Assembly: GCF_042675915.1 (NCBI RefSeq)
Contig: NZ_JBHTKL010000005.1
Coordinates: forward strand, 992,001 to 1,056,000
Source of the DNA: Thalassobacillus_A hwangdonensis
GTDB lineage: Bacteria; Bacillota; Bacilli; Bacillales; Halobacillaceae
Reading direction: 5' to 3'
Length of the DNA: 64,000 nt
Below the pieces are notes generated by a model, which saw only the letters and a list, made by a program, of their open reading frames with translations, made no database searches and had not been told where the DNA came from. Of this stretch, positions 25,700 to 33,137 are shown in pieces (positions within the stretch are counted from its first letter, which is position 1; every line of letters begins with the position of its first letter). Position numbers and translations under genes: made by a program.

Positions 25700-25790
25700 G
25701 AGCCCTTCAGGTATTCAATGATGCATCCTGAGGCTCCACGGCCACTTCATATTATAAGGGGAGGGTAGGAAGGGGACATGCCCCTTCAAT
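25700..25790 (-). other. Two intercistronic hairpins between appA and appB
   Basis: Hairpin one pairs GGAGCC-TCAGG with CCTGA-AGG-GCTCC near 25698-25737; hairpin two pairs AAGGGG with CCCCTT at 25770-25786. Neither has a T tract. Such structures usually protect the 3' end of an abundant binding-protein message. Confidence 0.55.
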
Positions 25791-25798
25791 TACCTCTA

Positions 25799-27463
25799 TC
25801 AATTAATATCAAGATAGTTGAATGGCTCACTTCCAGTTGGGTGAGGGATGTAGTTCTCTACACCCTGCTTAACTGCAAGTGGTGGTGTCGTATGAGCAAT
25901 CGGGAACCAAGGAGCATCCTCATGAATCAGCTCTTGAGCTTCCATATAGTACTCGACACGCTTATCTTGATCGAGTTCAGTCTGTGCTTTTTTCAACAGG
26001 TCATGGACTTCATCGCTCTTATAGAATGCGATGTTACCAGCAGATCCGACTTTTGCATTGTCTTTATCAAGCAATACATACAAGAAGTTATCCGGGTCAC
26101 CGTTGTCACCAGTCCACCCTAGGAAAGCCATGTCATGTTCGCCATTTTCTGTTGCTACAAGGTGGGAGTCCCACTCGTTTTCAACGATTTCGACGTTGAC
26201 ATTGATTTCTTTCAGCATTTCCTGGATCGCTTGTGCAGCGAATTTAGGCTGTGGCAGGTATGGGCGTGGGTTGGACATTGTATAAAGTGTCACATCGAAC
26301 CCATCCGGATAGCCAGCTTCGGCCAATAGGGATTTAGCTTCTTCTACGTCGTAACCATAATCTTCAATGTTGTCATTGTAGCCCCATAGGGATGGAGGCA
26401 TCGGGTTTTTCGCTGGTTTACCAATCCCTTCGAACAAGGAAACCAGTTTTTCTTTATCAATAGCAAGGTTGACAGCCTGACGTACTTCTTTGCTTTGCAT
26501 CGGACTTCCTTCTTTATCAGTGTTCAATGCCATGTATCCTACGTTCATGGAAGGACGGCGAATGACTTTCAAGTCTTCATTATCTTCTGCTTGTGCGATG
26601 TCCTGTGGGTTCATTCCGTTCATTGCATCAATGGATCCGGACTGAAGTTCCATGAAACGAGCACCGTTATCCGGGATGACACGGAAGATGACTTTATCGA
26701 CTTTAGCAACTTCGCCGAAGTAATCTTCGTTCTTTTCTACAGTGATCTGATCATCCTGTTTCCACTCGACAAATTTGAATGGACCTGTACCAACAGGATT
26801 TTTGAAGTAGTCATCGCCATGCTCTTCTACTGCATCCGGGCTTGCAATTCCGAATGGAGGCATCGCAAGGGTGTTCAGGAATGGAGCATTAGGCTCGGAA
26901 AGTGTGAATTTGACTTCGTAGTCGCCTGTTGCTTCCACTTTTTCAATGATTCCACCAAGGTCATCTTCGGAAGCGCCGAACATGTAACCGTAGTAGACGT
27001 AGTCTCCACCGCTTGCCCAGCGTTCAAAGTTGAACACGACATCTTCTGCTGTGAAGTCAGTTCCATCGTGGAATGTAACATCGTCACGAAGCTGGAAGGT
27101 CCACTCCTTACCATCATCGCTTGTTTCCCATTTTGTTGCCAAAGCAGGTACTACTTCTGTTCCTTCCTGCTCATAGCGGACCAATGTGTCATAAAGCTGA
27201 TTTGTTACATAGATGGACTCACCATCAGTAACTTTTGACGGATCAAGTTCCACTGCATCCGCACCACGGCCGAATACGAATGTCTTTTCACCGCCATCAT
27301 CGCCGGAATCTGCAGTTTCTCCAGAATCAGCAGTTTCCTCAGAATCATTGGTATCTTCAGAATTGTCATCATCGGAGTTGACTTGCTCACCTTGACATGC
27401 AGCAAGGACAAGCATCATTGCAAAAACACTTAATAATAACATCCAAAATGCTTTCTTCTTCAA
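25799..27463 (-). CDS. appA: Oligopeptide-binding lipoprotein AppA
   Basis: Extracellular solute-binding protein family 5, 554 residues. A signal peptide ends in the lipobox LAAC (Cys23), followed by an unusually acidic, low-complexity linker (about residues 27-58, runs of D, E, S, T), then the two-lobed binding fold with TFQLRDDVTFHDGTDFTAED and NKEDYF-type family signatures. It captures peptides and delivers them to AppBC. Coded 36 bases after appF. Confidence 0.92.
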   Translation of the reverse strand: MKKKAFWMLLLSVFAMMLVLAACQGEQVNSDDDNSEDTNDSEETADSGETADSGDDGGEKTFVFGRGADAVELDPSKVTDGESIYVTNQLYDTLVRYEQEGTEVVPALATKWETSDDGKEWTFQLRDDVTFHDGTDFTAEDVVFNFERWASGGDYVYYGYMFGASEDDLGGIIEKVEATGDYEVKFTLSEPNAPFLNTLAMPPFGIASPDAVEEHGDDYFKNPVGTGPFKFVEWKQDDQITVEKNEDYFGEVAKVDKVIFRVIPDNGARFMELQSGSIDAMNGMNPQDIAQAEDNEDLKVIRRPSMNVGYMALNTDKEGSPMQSKEVRQAVNLAIDKEKLVSLFEGIGKPAKNPMPPSLWGYNDNIEDYGYDVEEAKSLLAEAGYPDGFDVTLYTMSNPRPYLPQPKFAAQAIQEMLKEINVNVEIVENEWDSHLVATENGEHDMAFLGWTGDNGDPDNFLYVLLDKDNAKVGSAGNIAFYKSDEVHDLLKKAQTELDQDKRVEYYMEAQELIHEDAPWFPIAHTTPPLAVKQGVENYIPHPTGSEPFNYLDIN

Positions 27464-27499
27464 GGTTGAATCCCCCTTTAAATTTTTTGGAACTAAGTA

Positions 27500-28501
27500 T
27501 CAGACATGCGTTGGTTCTATGTCTTCAACCACCTCCTTAACTAAATGGCAAGCTACTTCATGTTCCTGACCAGGAATCTGCTTCAAGACAGGGCGTTTAT
27601 GCTTACATACTTCCTCCGCAATCGGACACCTCGTATGGAATTTACACCCTTGAGGTGGATTGGAAGGGGAAGGAAGGTCACCTTGTAAGATGATTCGATC
27701 TGTTTCCTGATTCGGTTTCGCCTCAGGAATCGATGAAAGCAGAGCCTGTGTATATGGGTGCTTCGGATCGTTGTACAACTCCTCCACTTCACCTGTTTCT
27801 ACGATTTCACCAAGGTACATGACTGCAACCCGGTCACTGATATGATGAACGACACTCAAATCATGAGCGATGAAAACATACGTCAAATCGAATTCCTTCT
27901 GTAGATCCTCCAGCAAATTGATGACCTGGGCCTGAATGGATACGTCAAGCGCGGAAACAGGCTCATCGCAGATGATCAGTTCCGGATTCAATGCTAACGC
28001 CCGGGCAATTCCGATCCGCTGACGTTGACCGCCACTGAATTCATGTGGGTAACGCGACTTGTGATACGTATCGAGGCCGACGACATTCATCAGCCGATCG
28101 AGCCGCTTCTGTCTTTCTTCCTTATCGATACCGAAAATCTTCATCGGTTCGGTCACTGTTTTTTCAATCGTTTTACGTGGGTTCAGCGATGCATATGGAT
28201 CCTGGAAGATCAATTGCATCTCTTTTCGTAGCTGGCGTAGTTCCTCACCTTTGACGTTGGTGATGTCTTTTCCTTTATAGAACACTTGCCCTTCCGTAGG
28301 ATCCAACAGCTTAAGGATGGTACGGCCTGTCGTCGACTTTCCGCACCCACTTTCACCTACAAGCGCCAGTGTCTCACCCTTTTTCACGGAGAAAGACACG
28401 CCATCGACTGCTTTTACTGCTCCGACTTGTTTAGGGAAAAGCGCCCCTTTATAAATAGGAAAGTGTTTTTTCAATCCTTTTACACGTAACAGTTCACTCA
28501 T
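27500..28501 (-). CDS. appF: Oligopeptide ABC transporter ATP-binding protein AppF
   Basis: ABC ATPase of 333 residues with Walker A GESGCGKSTTGR, Q-loop QDPYASLNPRKT, signature FSGGQRQRIGIARAL, Walker B LIICDEPVSALD and the switch His in AHDLSVV. The C-terminal oligopeptide/dipeptide domain carries the cysteine cluster (CKFHTRCPIAEEVC) that in relatives binds an Fe-S cluster. Overlaps appD by 8 bases. Confidence 0.94.
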   Translation of the reverse strand: MSELLRVKGLKKHFPIYKGALFPKQVGAVKAVDGVSFSVKKGETLALVGESGCGKSTTGRTILKLLDPTEGQVFYKGKDITNVKGEELRQLRKEMQLIFQDPYASLNPRKTIEKTVTEPMKIFGIDKEERQKRLDRLMNVVGLDTYHKSRYPHEFSGGQRQRIGIARALALNPELIICDEPVSALDVSIQAQVINLLEDLQKEFDLTYVFIAHDLSVVHHISDRVAVMYLGEIVETGEVEELYNDPKHPYTQALLSSIPEAKPNQETDRIILQGDLPSPSNPPQGCKFHTRCPIAEEVCKHKRPVLKQIPGQEHEVACHLVKEVVEDIEPTHV

Positions 28502-29495
28502 GGATGCTCACCTTCTCTCCTTGCTCATACAGCAGGCATCGAACAAAATGGTTCTGCTGTTCTTCGGTCAATGCAGGATCGACCTGCAGGCATTCCTCTT
28601 TGACATGGGCACACCGTGGTGCAAAGCTGCACCCTGTCGGTAAATTCCGTAAATCAGGTGGAAGACCAGGAATCGCTTCCAGTCTGTCTTTCCTTTCCTT
28701 GATTTGCGGGATGGAAGATAATAATCCCCATGTGTATGGATGCTTCGGTTCGCTGAACAGTTCATTCACTTCGGAAAACTCGACAGGTTTTCCTGCATAC
28801 ATTACCATCACCCTGTCACATACTTCTGCAACGACCCCAAGGTCGTGGGTGATCATGATGATCGCCATTCCGAGTTCTTTTTGAAGCTTGTTCAACAAAT
28901 CCAGAATCTGTGCCTGGATGGTAACGTCCAGTGCAGTGGTCGGTTCGTCCGCAATCAGCACCTTCGGGTTACAAGCGAGCGCCATCGCTATCATCACCCG
29001 TTGTCTCATTCCACCACTGAATTCATGTGGGTAGTTTCTCAGACGCTCCTTAGGGCTTGGAATTCCTACAAGATCAAGCAGCTCGACTGCTCTCGCTCGT
29101 GCCTGTTCCTTCGTTTTCTTTTCATGGGTGCGAATCGTTTCAACCATCTGTTTCTCGACCGTGAAAACCGGATTCAGAGAGGTCATCGGATCCTGGAAAA
29201 TCATCGAGATTTCCTTTCCGCGAATCTTCCGCATCTGTTTCTGTGATTTGGCTAACAGGCTCTCACCGTTATACAGAATATCTCCTGATACGATTTTTCC
29301 TGGTGGAGAAGGGATCAAGTTCATAATCGACATTGCTGTGATACTTTTTCCTGAACCGGATTCCCCGACTATGCCTAATGTTTCTCCTGGTTTTACACTG
29401 AAGCTGACACCATCGACCGCCTTGACGGTCCCGTTTTTCGTGAAGAAATGGGTATGTACATCTTTTACTTCCAGTATTGGTTCTTGACCATTCAT
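28494..29495 (-). CDS. appD: Oligopeptide ABC transporter ATP-binding protein AppD
   Basis: First gene of the operon, 333 residues. Walker A GESGSGKSITAM, Q-loop QDPMTSLNPVFT, signature FSGGMRQRVMIAMAL, Walker B VLIADEPTTALD, switch His in THDLGVV, and the C-terminal cysteine motif CSFAPRCAHVKEEC. ATG 29495 follows AGGAGGTTCCCT; an in-frame ATG 19 codons upstream has no site. It forms the ATPase dimer with AppF. Confidence 0.94.
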   Translation of the reverse strand: MNGQEPILEVKDVHTHFFTKNGTVKAVDGVSFSVKPGETLGIVGESGSGKSITAMSIMNLIPSPPGKIVSGDILYNGESLLAKSQKQMRKIRGKEISMIFQDPMTSLNPVFTVEKQMVETIRTHEKKTKEQARARAVELLDLVGIPSPKERLRNYPHEFSGGMRQRVMIAMALACNPKVLIADEPTTALDVTIQAQILDLLNKLQKELGMAIIMITHDLGVVAEVCDRVMVMYAGKPVEFSEVNELFSEPKHPYTWGLLSSIPQIKERKDRLEAIPGLPPDLRNLPTGCSFAPRCAHVKEECLQVDPALTEEQQNHFVRCLLYEQGEKVSIHE

Positions 29496-29543
29496 AGGGA
29501 ACCTCCTGTAACAAACATGAATCTTAATTAACATTTGTGTAAC

Positions 29544-29566
29544 ATTATACATAATTTCTGAAAATT
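29544..29566 (-). promoter_or_regulatory. app promoter with CodY-like box
   Basis: On the minus strand TATAAT occupies 29549-29544. Immediately upstream (29552-29566) is TAATTTCTGAAAATT, 13 of 15 matches to the CodY consensus AATTTTCWGAAAATT, lying in the -35/-10 spacer. CodY with branched-chain amino acids and GTP would repress peptide uptake. Confidence 0.65.
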
Positions 29567-29616
29567 AAGAGTTTTTTCTCTTTTTTCTCAAAAATAAATA
29601 GAGAAAAGAAAACATC

Positions 29617-29645
29617 TTGCGTTTTTATGGTGGAGTGCTTATAAT
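29617..29645 (+). promoter_or_regulatory. Promoter of the tRNA-Arg gene
   Basis: TTGCGT (29617-29622), 17 bases, TATAAT (29640-29645), 20 bases before the tRNA. Confidence 0.75.
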
Positions 29646-29664
29646 ATGTAATGCATGTCATCTT

Positions 29665-29740
29665 GCGCCCGTAGCTCAGCTGGATAGAGCGGTAGATTCC
29701 GGTTCTACGTCAGTCGGAGGTTCGAATCCTCTCGGGTGCG
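29665..29740 (+). tRNA. tRNA-Arg, anticodon CCG
   Basis: Full cloverleaf: acceptor GCGCCCG/CGGGTGC, D-stem GCTC/GAGC, anticodon stem GTAGA/TCTAC around TTCCGGT (anticodon CCG, reading CGG), T-stem GGAGG/CCTCT with TTCGAAT. The 3' CCA is not encoded (GCTC follows), so it must be added by the nucleotidyltransferase. It is a single-tRNA unit with its own promoter and terminator. Confidence 0.95.
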
Positions 29741-29745
29741 CTCAT

Positions 29746-29787
29746 AAAAACCCCCACGTGCTATTGAGAGCACGTGGGGGTTTTTTG
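29746..29787 (+). terminator. Terminator of the tRNA-Arg gene
   Basis: AAAAACCCCCACGTGCT pairs perfectly with AGCACGTGGGGGTTTTT around six bases. Confidence 0.92.
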
Positions 29788-30121
29788 TTTCTATTATTGA
29801 TAGATTTTGATCAAGCTGCGGATACTTTCCTTTCTTATAATAATGATAGGAGTGCTATTATTAATTAAATGGGGTCGTGGGGAATTGGAGAGAGTCTCAC
29901 AGGAAAGCTACTATCCATCGACTAATCATTGCTCAACTCCTGTAAAACCCCTGTATAACTTGGAGTGGGGATTATTAGAAAAACATATATTAAAATAGCA
30001 TTACATATCGAACGGTTGTTTCTATTACTGGTAATACATGTTATGATTAGAGAACAGATAAGAAAGCATCTGTACTTTAAAATAATGGGGTGTTACTACG
30101 AAAATACTTCGTTACACGATC
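29788..30121. other. Gene-poor gap between tRNA-Arg and the small frame at 30122
   Basis: No convincing gene. A 63-codon frame from TTG 29807 (hydrophobic start ILSFLIIMIGVLLLIK) has no ribosome-binding site. An extended -10, TGTTATGAT (30039-30047), could drive the small frame downstream. Confidence 0.4.
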
Positions 30122-30319
30122 ATGGGGACAGAGAAAGTATCAGGAGATCGACGCATCCATATATTCGATATGGCTGAACAACGCAAAATTTCATTCAATT
30201 ACGCATCGATCAAAAGAAGTTCTGTCCAACGGGCCGGCGAGGAGCTGTCACGTTTTCTGGAAACGAAAAGTAAAAAAATCGATCGAGGTTTTTATGATAA
30301 CAAGGGGCGTGCATCATGA
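30122..30319 (+). CDS. Possible small protein of unknown function
   Basis: A 65-codon frame with a basic, helix-like C-terminal part (SSVQRAGEELSRFLETKSKK). Support: an extended -10 promoter about 75 bases upstream and a terminator that begins inside its last codons, a layout typical of short genes. Against: no good ribosome-binding site before ATG 30122; ATG 30170 is another possible start. I do not recognise it. The signal could equally be a small RNA of about 270 bases. Confidence 0.3.
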   Translation: MGTEKVSGDRRIHIFDMAEQRKISFNYASIKRSSVQRAGEELSRFLETKSKKIDRGFYDNKGRAS

Positions 30320-30331
30320 CGCCCTTTTTTG
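30305..30331 (+). terminator. Terminator of the small transcription unit
   Basis: GGGCGT pairs with ACGCCC around GCATCATG, followed by TTTTTT. Confidence 0.7.
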
Positions 30332-30365
30332 TACCCTAATAATAAAGTAAAGTATAGAAGAAGCC

Positions 30366-30406
30366 CGGCTTTCGCCATAAGTGTTTGGTGACAAGCCGTT
30401 TTTTTA
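30366..30406 (+). terminator. Second terminator, overlapping the next promoter
   Basis: CGGCTT-TCGCCA pairs with TGGTGA-C-AAGCCG and is followed by seven T's. GTGACA in its right arm, 18 bases and TATAAT (30412-30417) form a plausible promoter for the glutaredoxin-like gene. Confidence 0.65.
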
Positions 30407-30457
30407 TTTTGTATAATATAGAGGAAGATGACACACGTTAAGAGAGGAATGTTCGCA

Positions 30458-30691
30458 ATGAAAGAAGTCATTCTTTATATGAGGGAAAATTGCTGTCTAT
30501 GCGATGAAGTGAAAGTGTTGCTGGATCTACTGCAATCCGACCATGAATTTGAGATGATAGAAAAGGATATCGAATCAGACGAAGCATTGCTGCAGCGATT
30601 CATGATTGAAATCCCTGTCGTAGAAATCGACGGTGAACTGCTCTATTACAAGGAAATTGACTTGATTTCATTAAGAGAGCGTTTACATTAG
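30458..30691 (+). CDS. Glutaredoxin-like thiol protein
   Basis: A 77-residue thioredoxin-fold protein: beta strand VILYMRENCCLCDEVK with a C-x-x-C pair (CLC preceded by Cys, giving Cys-Cys-Leu-Cys) and the cis-Pro region IEIPVVEIDGELLYY. It belongs to the short DUF836-type glutaredoxins. ATG 30458 follows AGAGAGGA. The next gene is cggR, 155 bases on, with its own promoter. Confidence 0.8.
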   Translation: MKEVILYMRENCCLCDEVKVLLDLLQSDHEFEMIEKDIESDEALLQRFMIEIPVVEIDGELLYYKEIDLISLRERLH

Positions 30692-30709
30692 AAAAATCAT
30701 AGGTTTTAC

Positions 30710-30806
30710 TTGTGCGGGTAAACGGGTACTGTTAATATGTGAACTGTAGAAAATATTTTTTTGCTCTTCGTGGGACGGAATATGACGCACCGGGACAGAA
30801 GTTATC
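30710..30806 (+). promoter_or_regulatory. cggR-gapA promoter and CggR operator
   Basis: Promoter TTGTGC (30710-30715), 17 bases, TAATAT (30733-30738). Downstream lies TGGGAC-N6-TGAC-N4-CGGGAC-N6-TATC (30771-30806), the same tandem layout as the B. subtilis CggR operator CGGGAC-N6-TGTC-N4-CGGGAC-N6-TGTC. Bound CggR would block elongation; fructose-1,6-bisphosphate relieves it. Confidence 0.85.
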
Positions 30807-30846
30807 CCGCATGAGTGAGATTCATTCAGTAAAGGAGCTTTTTTCC

Positions 30847-31875
30847 GTGAGAGCTTTAGTGGACCTGCAAAAAAAATTGTTCCCTGAACTGCTAGATGTG
30901 ATGCAGCGCAGATATCAAATCTTACATTATATCCAGCTGATGGAGCCGATCGGAAGAAGAGGGCTTGCCGAGAATATAGAAATGGCAGAGCGCACGATCC
31001 GAACGGAAGTGGATTTTTTCAATCAGCAGGGATTCATCGATATCACATCAAAAGGAATGAAACTGACTTTGGAAGGACATGCCGTACTCGAGCAGCTTGC
31101 GGCATTCATTAAAGAAGTGTCAGGTGTCAGGGTTTTAGAAAATCAATTAAAGGATAAATTAAAGCTAGATTATGTTCTGATCGTTCCTGGTGATAGTGAT
31201 GAGCTGGATTGGGTAAAACAAGAAATGGGAAAAGCATGTGTCCATTATTTGAATGGTGTGCTTCATTCGGGGCAAACTGTAGCAATCACTGGTGGTTCCA
31301 CCATGGCTGCTGTTGCCAAGATGATGAAGCCGTTGCCTGAAGCGGAACATTGCTTATTCGTTCCTGCACGAGGCGGGCTTGGAGAAAGAGTAGAGAACCA
31401 GGCAAATACCATCTGTGCGGAAATGGCGAACAAAGCCAGAGGCGAATACCGTCTATTATATGTACCTGATCCATTGAGTGAGGAATCCTATCATATCATC
31501 ACAGAAGAACCATCTGTCAGGGAAGTGCTGGATTATATCAAAAGTGCTGAAGTCGTCATCCATGGAATTGGAGAGGCGCTGACGATGGCAGAACGAAGAA
31601 AGACCCCGCAAGAGCAGATAGAAAAGATTGCTGACGGACATGCAGTAGGCGAAGCTTTCGGCTATTACTTCGATCAGCAGGGAGAAATTGTCCATAAGGT
31701 TCGTACGGTCGGCCTTCAATTGGAAGACCTGTCGAGCTCAAAGCACGTCATCGCAGTCGCAGGCGGAAAGTCTAAAGCTCAGGCGATCGCCTCGTATTTC
31801 AAACCAGGGCAAAGCAACGTCCTGATCACCGATGAAGGTGCTGCACAACAGCTTTTAAGGGATACTTCCCTTTAA
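30847..31875 (+). CDS. cggR: Central glycolytic genes repressor
   Basis: SorC/DeoR-family repressor, 342 residues from GTG 30847. N-terminal winged helix (GRRGLAENIEMAERTIRTEV) and a C-terminal sugar-phosphate-isomerase-like effector domain (AITGGSTMAAVAKMM) that binds fructose-1,6-bisphosphate. The GTG start lies behind AAAGGAG and gives the family-standard opening VRALVDLQKKLFPELL; an in-frame ATG at 30811 directly after the operator is possible but poorly supported. It heads the cggR-gapA-pgk-tpiA-gpmI-eno operon. Confidence 0.93.
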   Translation: MRALVDLQKKLFPELLDVMQRRYQILHYIQLMEPIGRRGLAENIEMAERTIRTEVDFFNQQGFIDITSKGMKLTLEGHAVLEQLAAFIKEVSGVRVLENQLKDKLKLDYVLIVPGDSDELDWVKQEMGKACVHYLNGVLHSGQTVAITGGSTMAAVAKMMKPLPEAEHCLFVPARGGLGERVENQANTICAEMANKARGEYRLLYVPDPLSEESYHIITEEPSVREVLDYIKSAEVVIHGIGEALTMAERRKTPQEQIEKIADGHAVGEAFGYYFDQQGEIVHKVRTVGLQLEDLSSSKHVIAVAGGKSKAQAIASYFKPGQSNVLITDEGAAQQLLRDTSL

Positions 31876-31912
31876 ATAAATTTTAGTAACACAATCCAAG
31901 GAGGAATTCAGA

Positions 31913-32920
31913 ATGACTGTAAAAATTGGTATTAACGGATTTGGACGTATTGGACGTAACGTATTCCGTGCATCTTTAAAAAATGAAGACGTTGAGGTAG
32001 TGGCTGTAAACGACTTGACAGATGCTAATATGCTAGCTCACCTTTTACAATATGATACAGTTCACGGTACTTTGGAAGAAGAAGTGACAGTGAACGGCTC
32101 CAACCTTGTTGTTGGCGGCAAAGAAATCAAAGTACTATCCGAAAAAGATCCTGCGCAGCTTGGTTGGGGAGATCTTGGTGTAGAAATCGTCATCGAATCC
32201 ACTGGCCGCTTCACAAAGCGTGCAGACGCTAAGAAACACCTTGATGCTGGAGCGAAGAAAGTTGTCATTTCTGCACCTGCACAAGAAGAAGACTTCACAG
32301 TAGTAATGGGTGTAAACGAAGACAAGTATGATGCTGGAAGCCACCACGTAATTTCCAACGCTTCTTGTACAACGAACTGTCTTGCACCATTCGCAAAAGT
32401 ATTGAACGACAAGTTCGGTCTTAAGCGCGGTATGATGACTACTGTACACTCTTACACGAACGACCAGCAGATCCTTGACCTGCCGCACAAAGACTACCGT
32501 CGTGCACGTGCAGCAGCACAGAACATCATCCCGACAACTACTGGAGCTGCAAAAGCAGTTGCTAAAGTACTTCCAGAGTTGGATGGCAAGTTGAACGGTA
32601 TGGCAATGCGTGTACCAACAGCGAACGTATCCATCGTCGACCTTGTTGCTGAGTTGGATAAGACCGTTACAGCAGAAGACGTTAACGCAGCATTCAAAGA
32701 AGCTGCTGAAGGTGAATTGAAAGGAATCCTTGGCTACAGTGAAGAACCACTTGTATCCAGCGACTACAATGGAAACACGCACTCTTCCATCGTTGATGCG
32801 ATTTCTACAATGACTTTGGAAGACAACATGGTGAAAGTCGTTTCCTGGTACGACAACGAGTTCGGTTACTCCAACCGTTGTGTCGACCTAGCTGTATTCC
32901 TTAAAGAAAAAGGACTTTAA
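31913..32920 (+). CDS. gapA: Glyceraldehyde-3-phosphate dehydrogenase, glycolytic (NAD)
   Basis: A 335-residue GAPDH. NAD-binding INGFGRIGRNVFRAS at the N-terminus, the catalytic Cys in SNASCTTNCLAP, and the substrate-binding GAAKAVAKVLPELDGKLNGM region. AAGGAGGAATTC precedes ATG 31913. The position after cggR marks it as the glycolytic gapA rather than gluconeogenic gapB. Codon choice is visibly biased toward a few codons, as expected for a very highly expressed gene. Confidence 0.96.
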   Translation: MTVKIGINGFGRIGRNVFRASLKNEDVEVVAVNDLTDANMLAHLLQYDTVHGTLEEEVTVNGSNLVVGGKEIKVLSEKDPAQLGWGDLGVEIVIESTGRFTKRADAKKHLDAGAKKVVISAPAQEEDFTVVMGVNEDKYDAGSHHVISNASCTTNCLAPFAKVLNDKFGLKRGMMTTVHSYTNDQQILDLPHKDYRRARAAAQNIIPTTTGAAKAVAKVLPELDGKLNGMAMRVPTANVSIVDLVAELDKTVTAEDVNAAFKEAAEGELKGILGYSEEPLVSSDYNGNTHSSIVDAISTMTLEDNMVKVVSWYDNEFGYSNRCVDLAVFLKEKGL

Positions 32921-32958
32921 TATCTGAGTATATTAAAGGACTCATAGAAGACAATGAA

Positions 32959-32989
32959 AAAGGAGGAGGTCCATAAATCCTCCTCCTTT
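32959..32989 (+). other. Stable intercistronic hairpin between gapA and pgk
   Basis: AAAGGAGGAGG pairs perfectly with CCTCCTCCTTT around 9 bases; only a short, interrupted T tract follows. It may be a partial terminator or a 3'-stabiliser that keeps gapA message high. It also hides ribosome-binding-like sequence. Confidence 0.6.
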
Positions 32990-33066
32990 CTCACTGTCCA
33001 AATGACTATTACTTAACAATCAGCTGACAATTTAAGAGATTCTTTTTCTTTAGTAGCTTTCTTTTA

Positions 33067-33072
33067 TATAAT
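33067..33072 (+). promoter_or_regulatory. Possible second promoter before pgk
   Basis: TATAAT lies 66 bases before pgk, with T-rich sequence but no clear -35. B. subtilis also has a constitutive internal promoter before pgk. Confidence 0.35.
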
Positions 33073-33137
33073 GGAAGTTGTGGAAAAGATTATTCAGCTT
33101 TCATGAAGCTGACAATACAAAAGGAGGTCCTCATCCC

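Noticed and set aside
26495..27238. 247-codon open frame on the plus strand
   Set aside because: Antisense to appA, with no ribosome-binding site and a cysteine/histidine-rich composition typical of shadow frames.
29617..29868. 83-codon frame reading through the tRNA gene
   Set aside because: It contains the complete tRNA-Arg and its terminator.
29807..30319. Remains of a sigma-54 gene, which I half expected upstream of the glycolytic operon
   Set aside because: None of the frames resembles the RpoN box or other sigma-54 segments.
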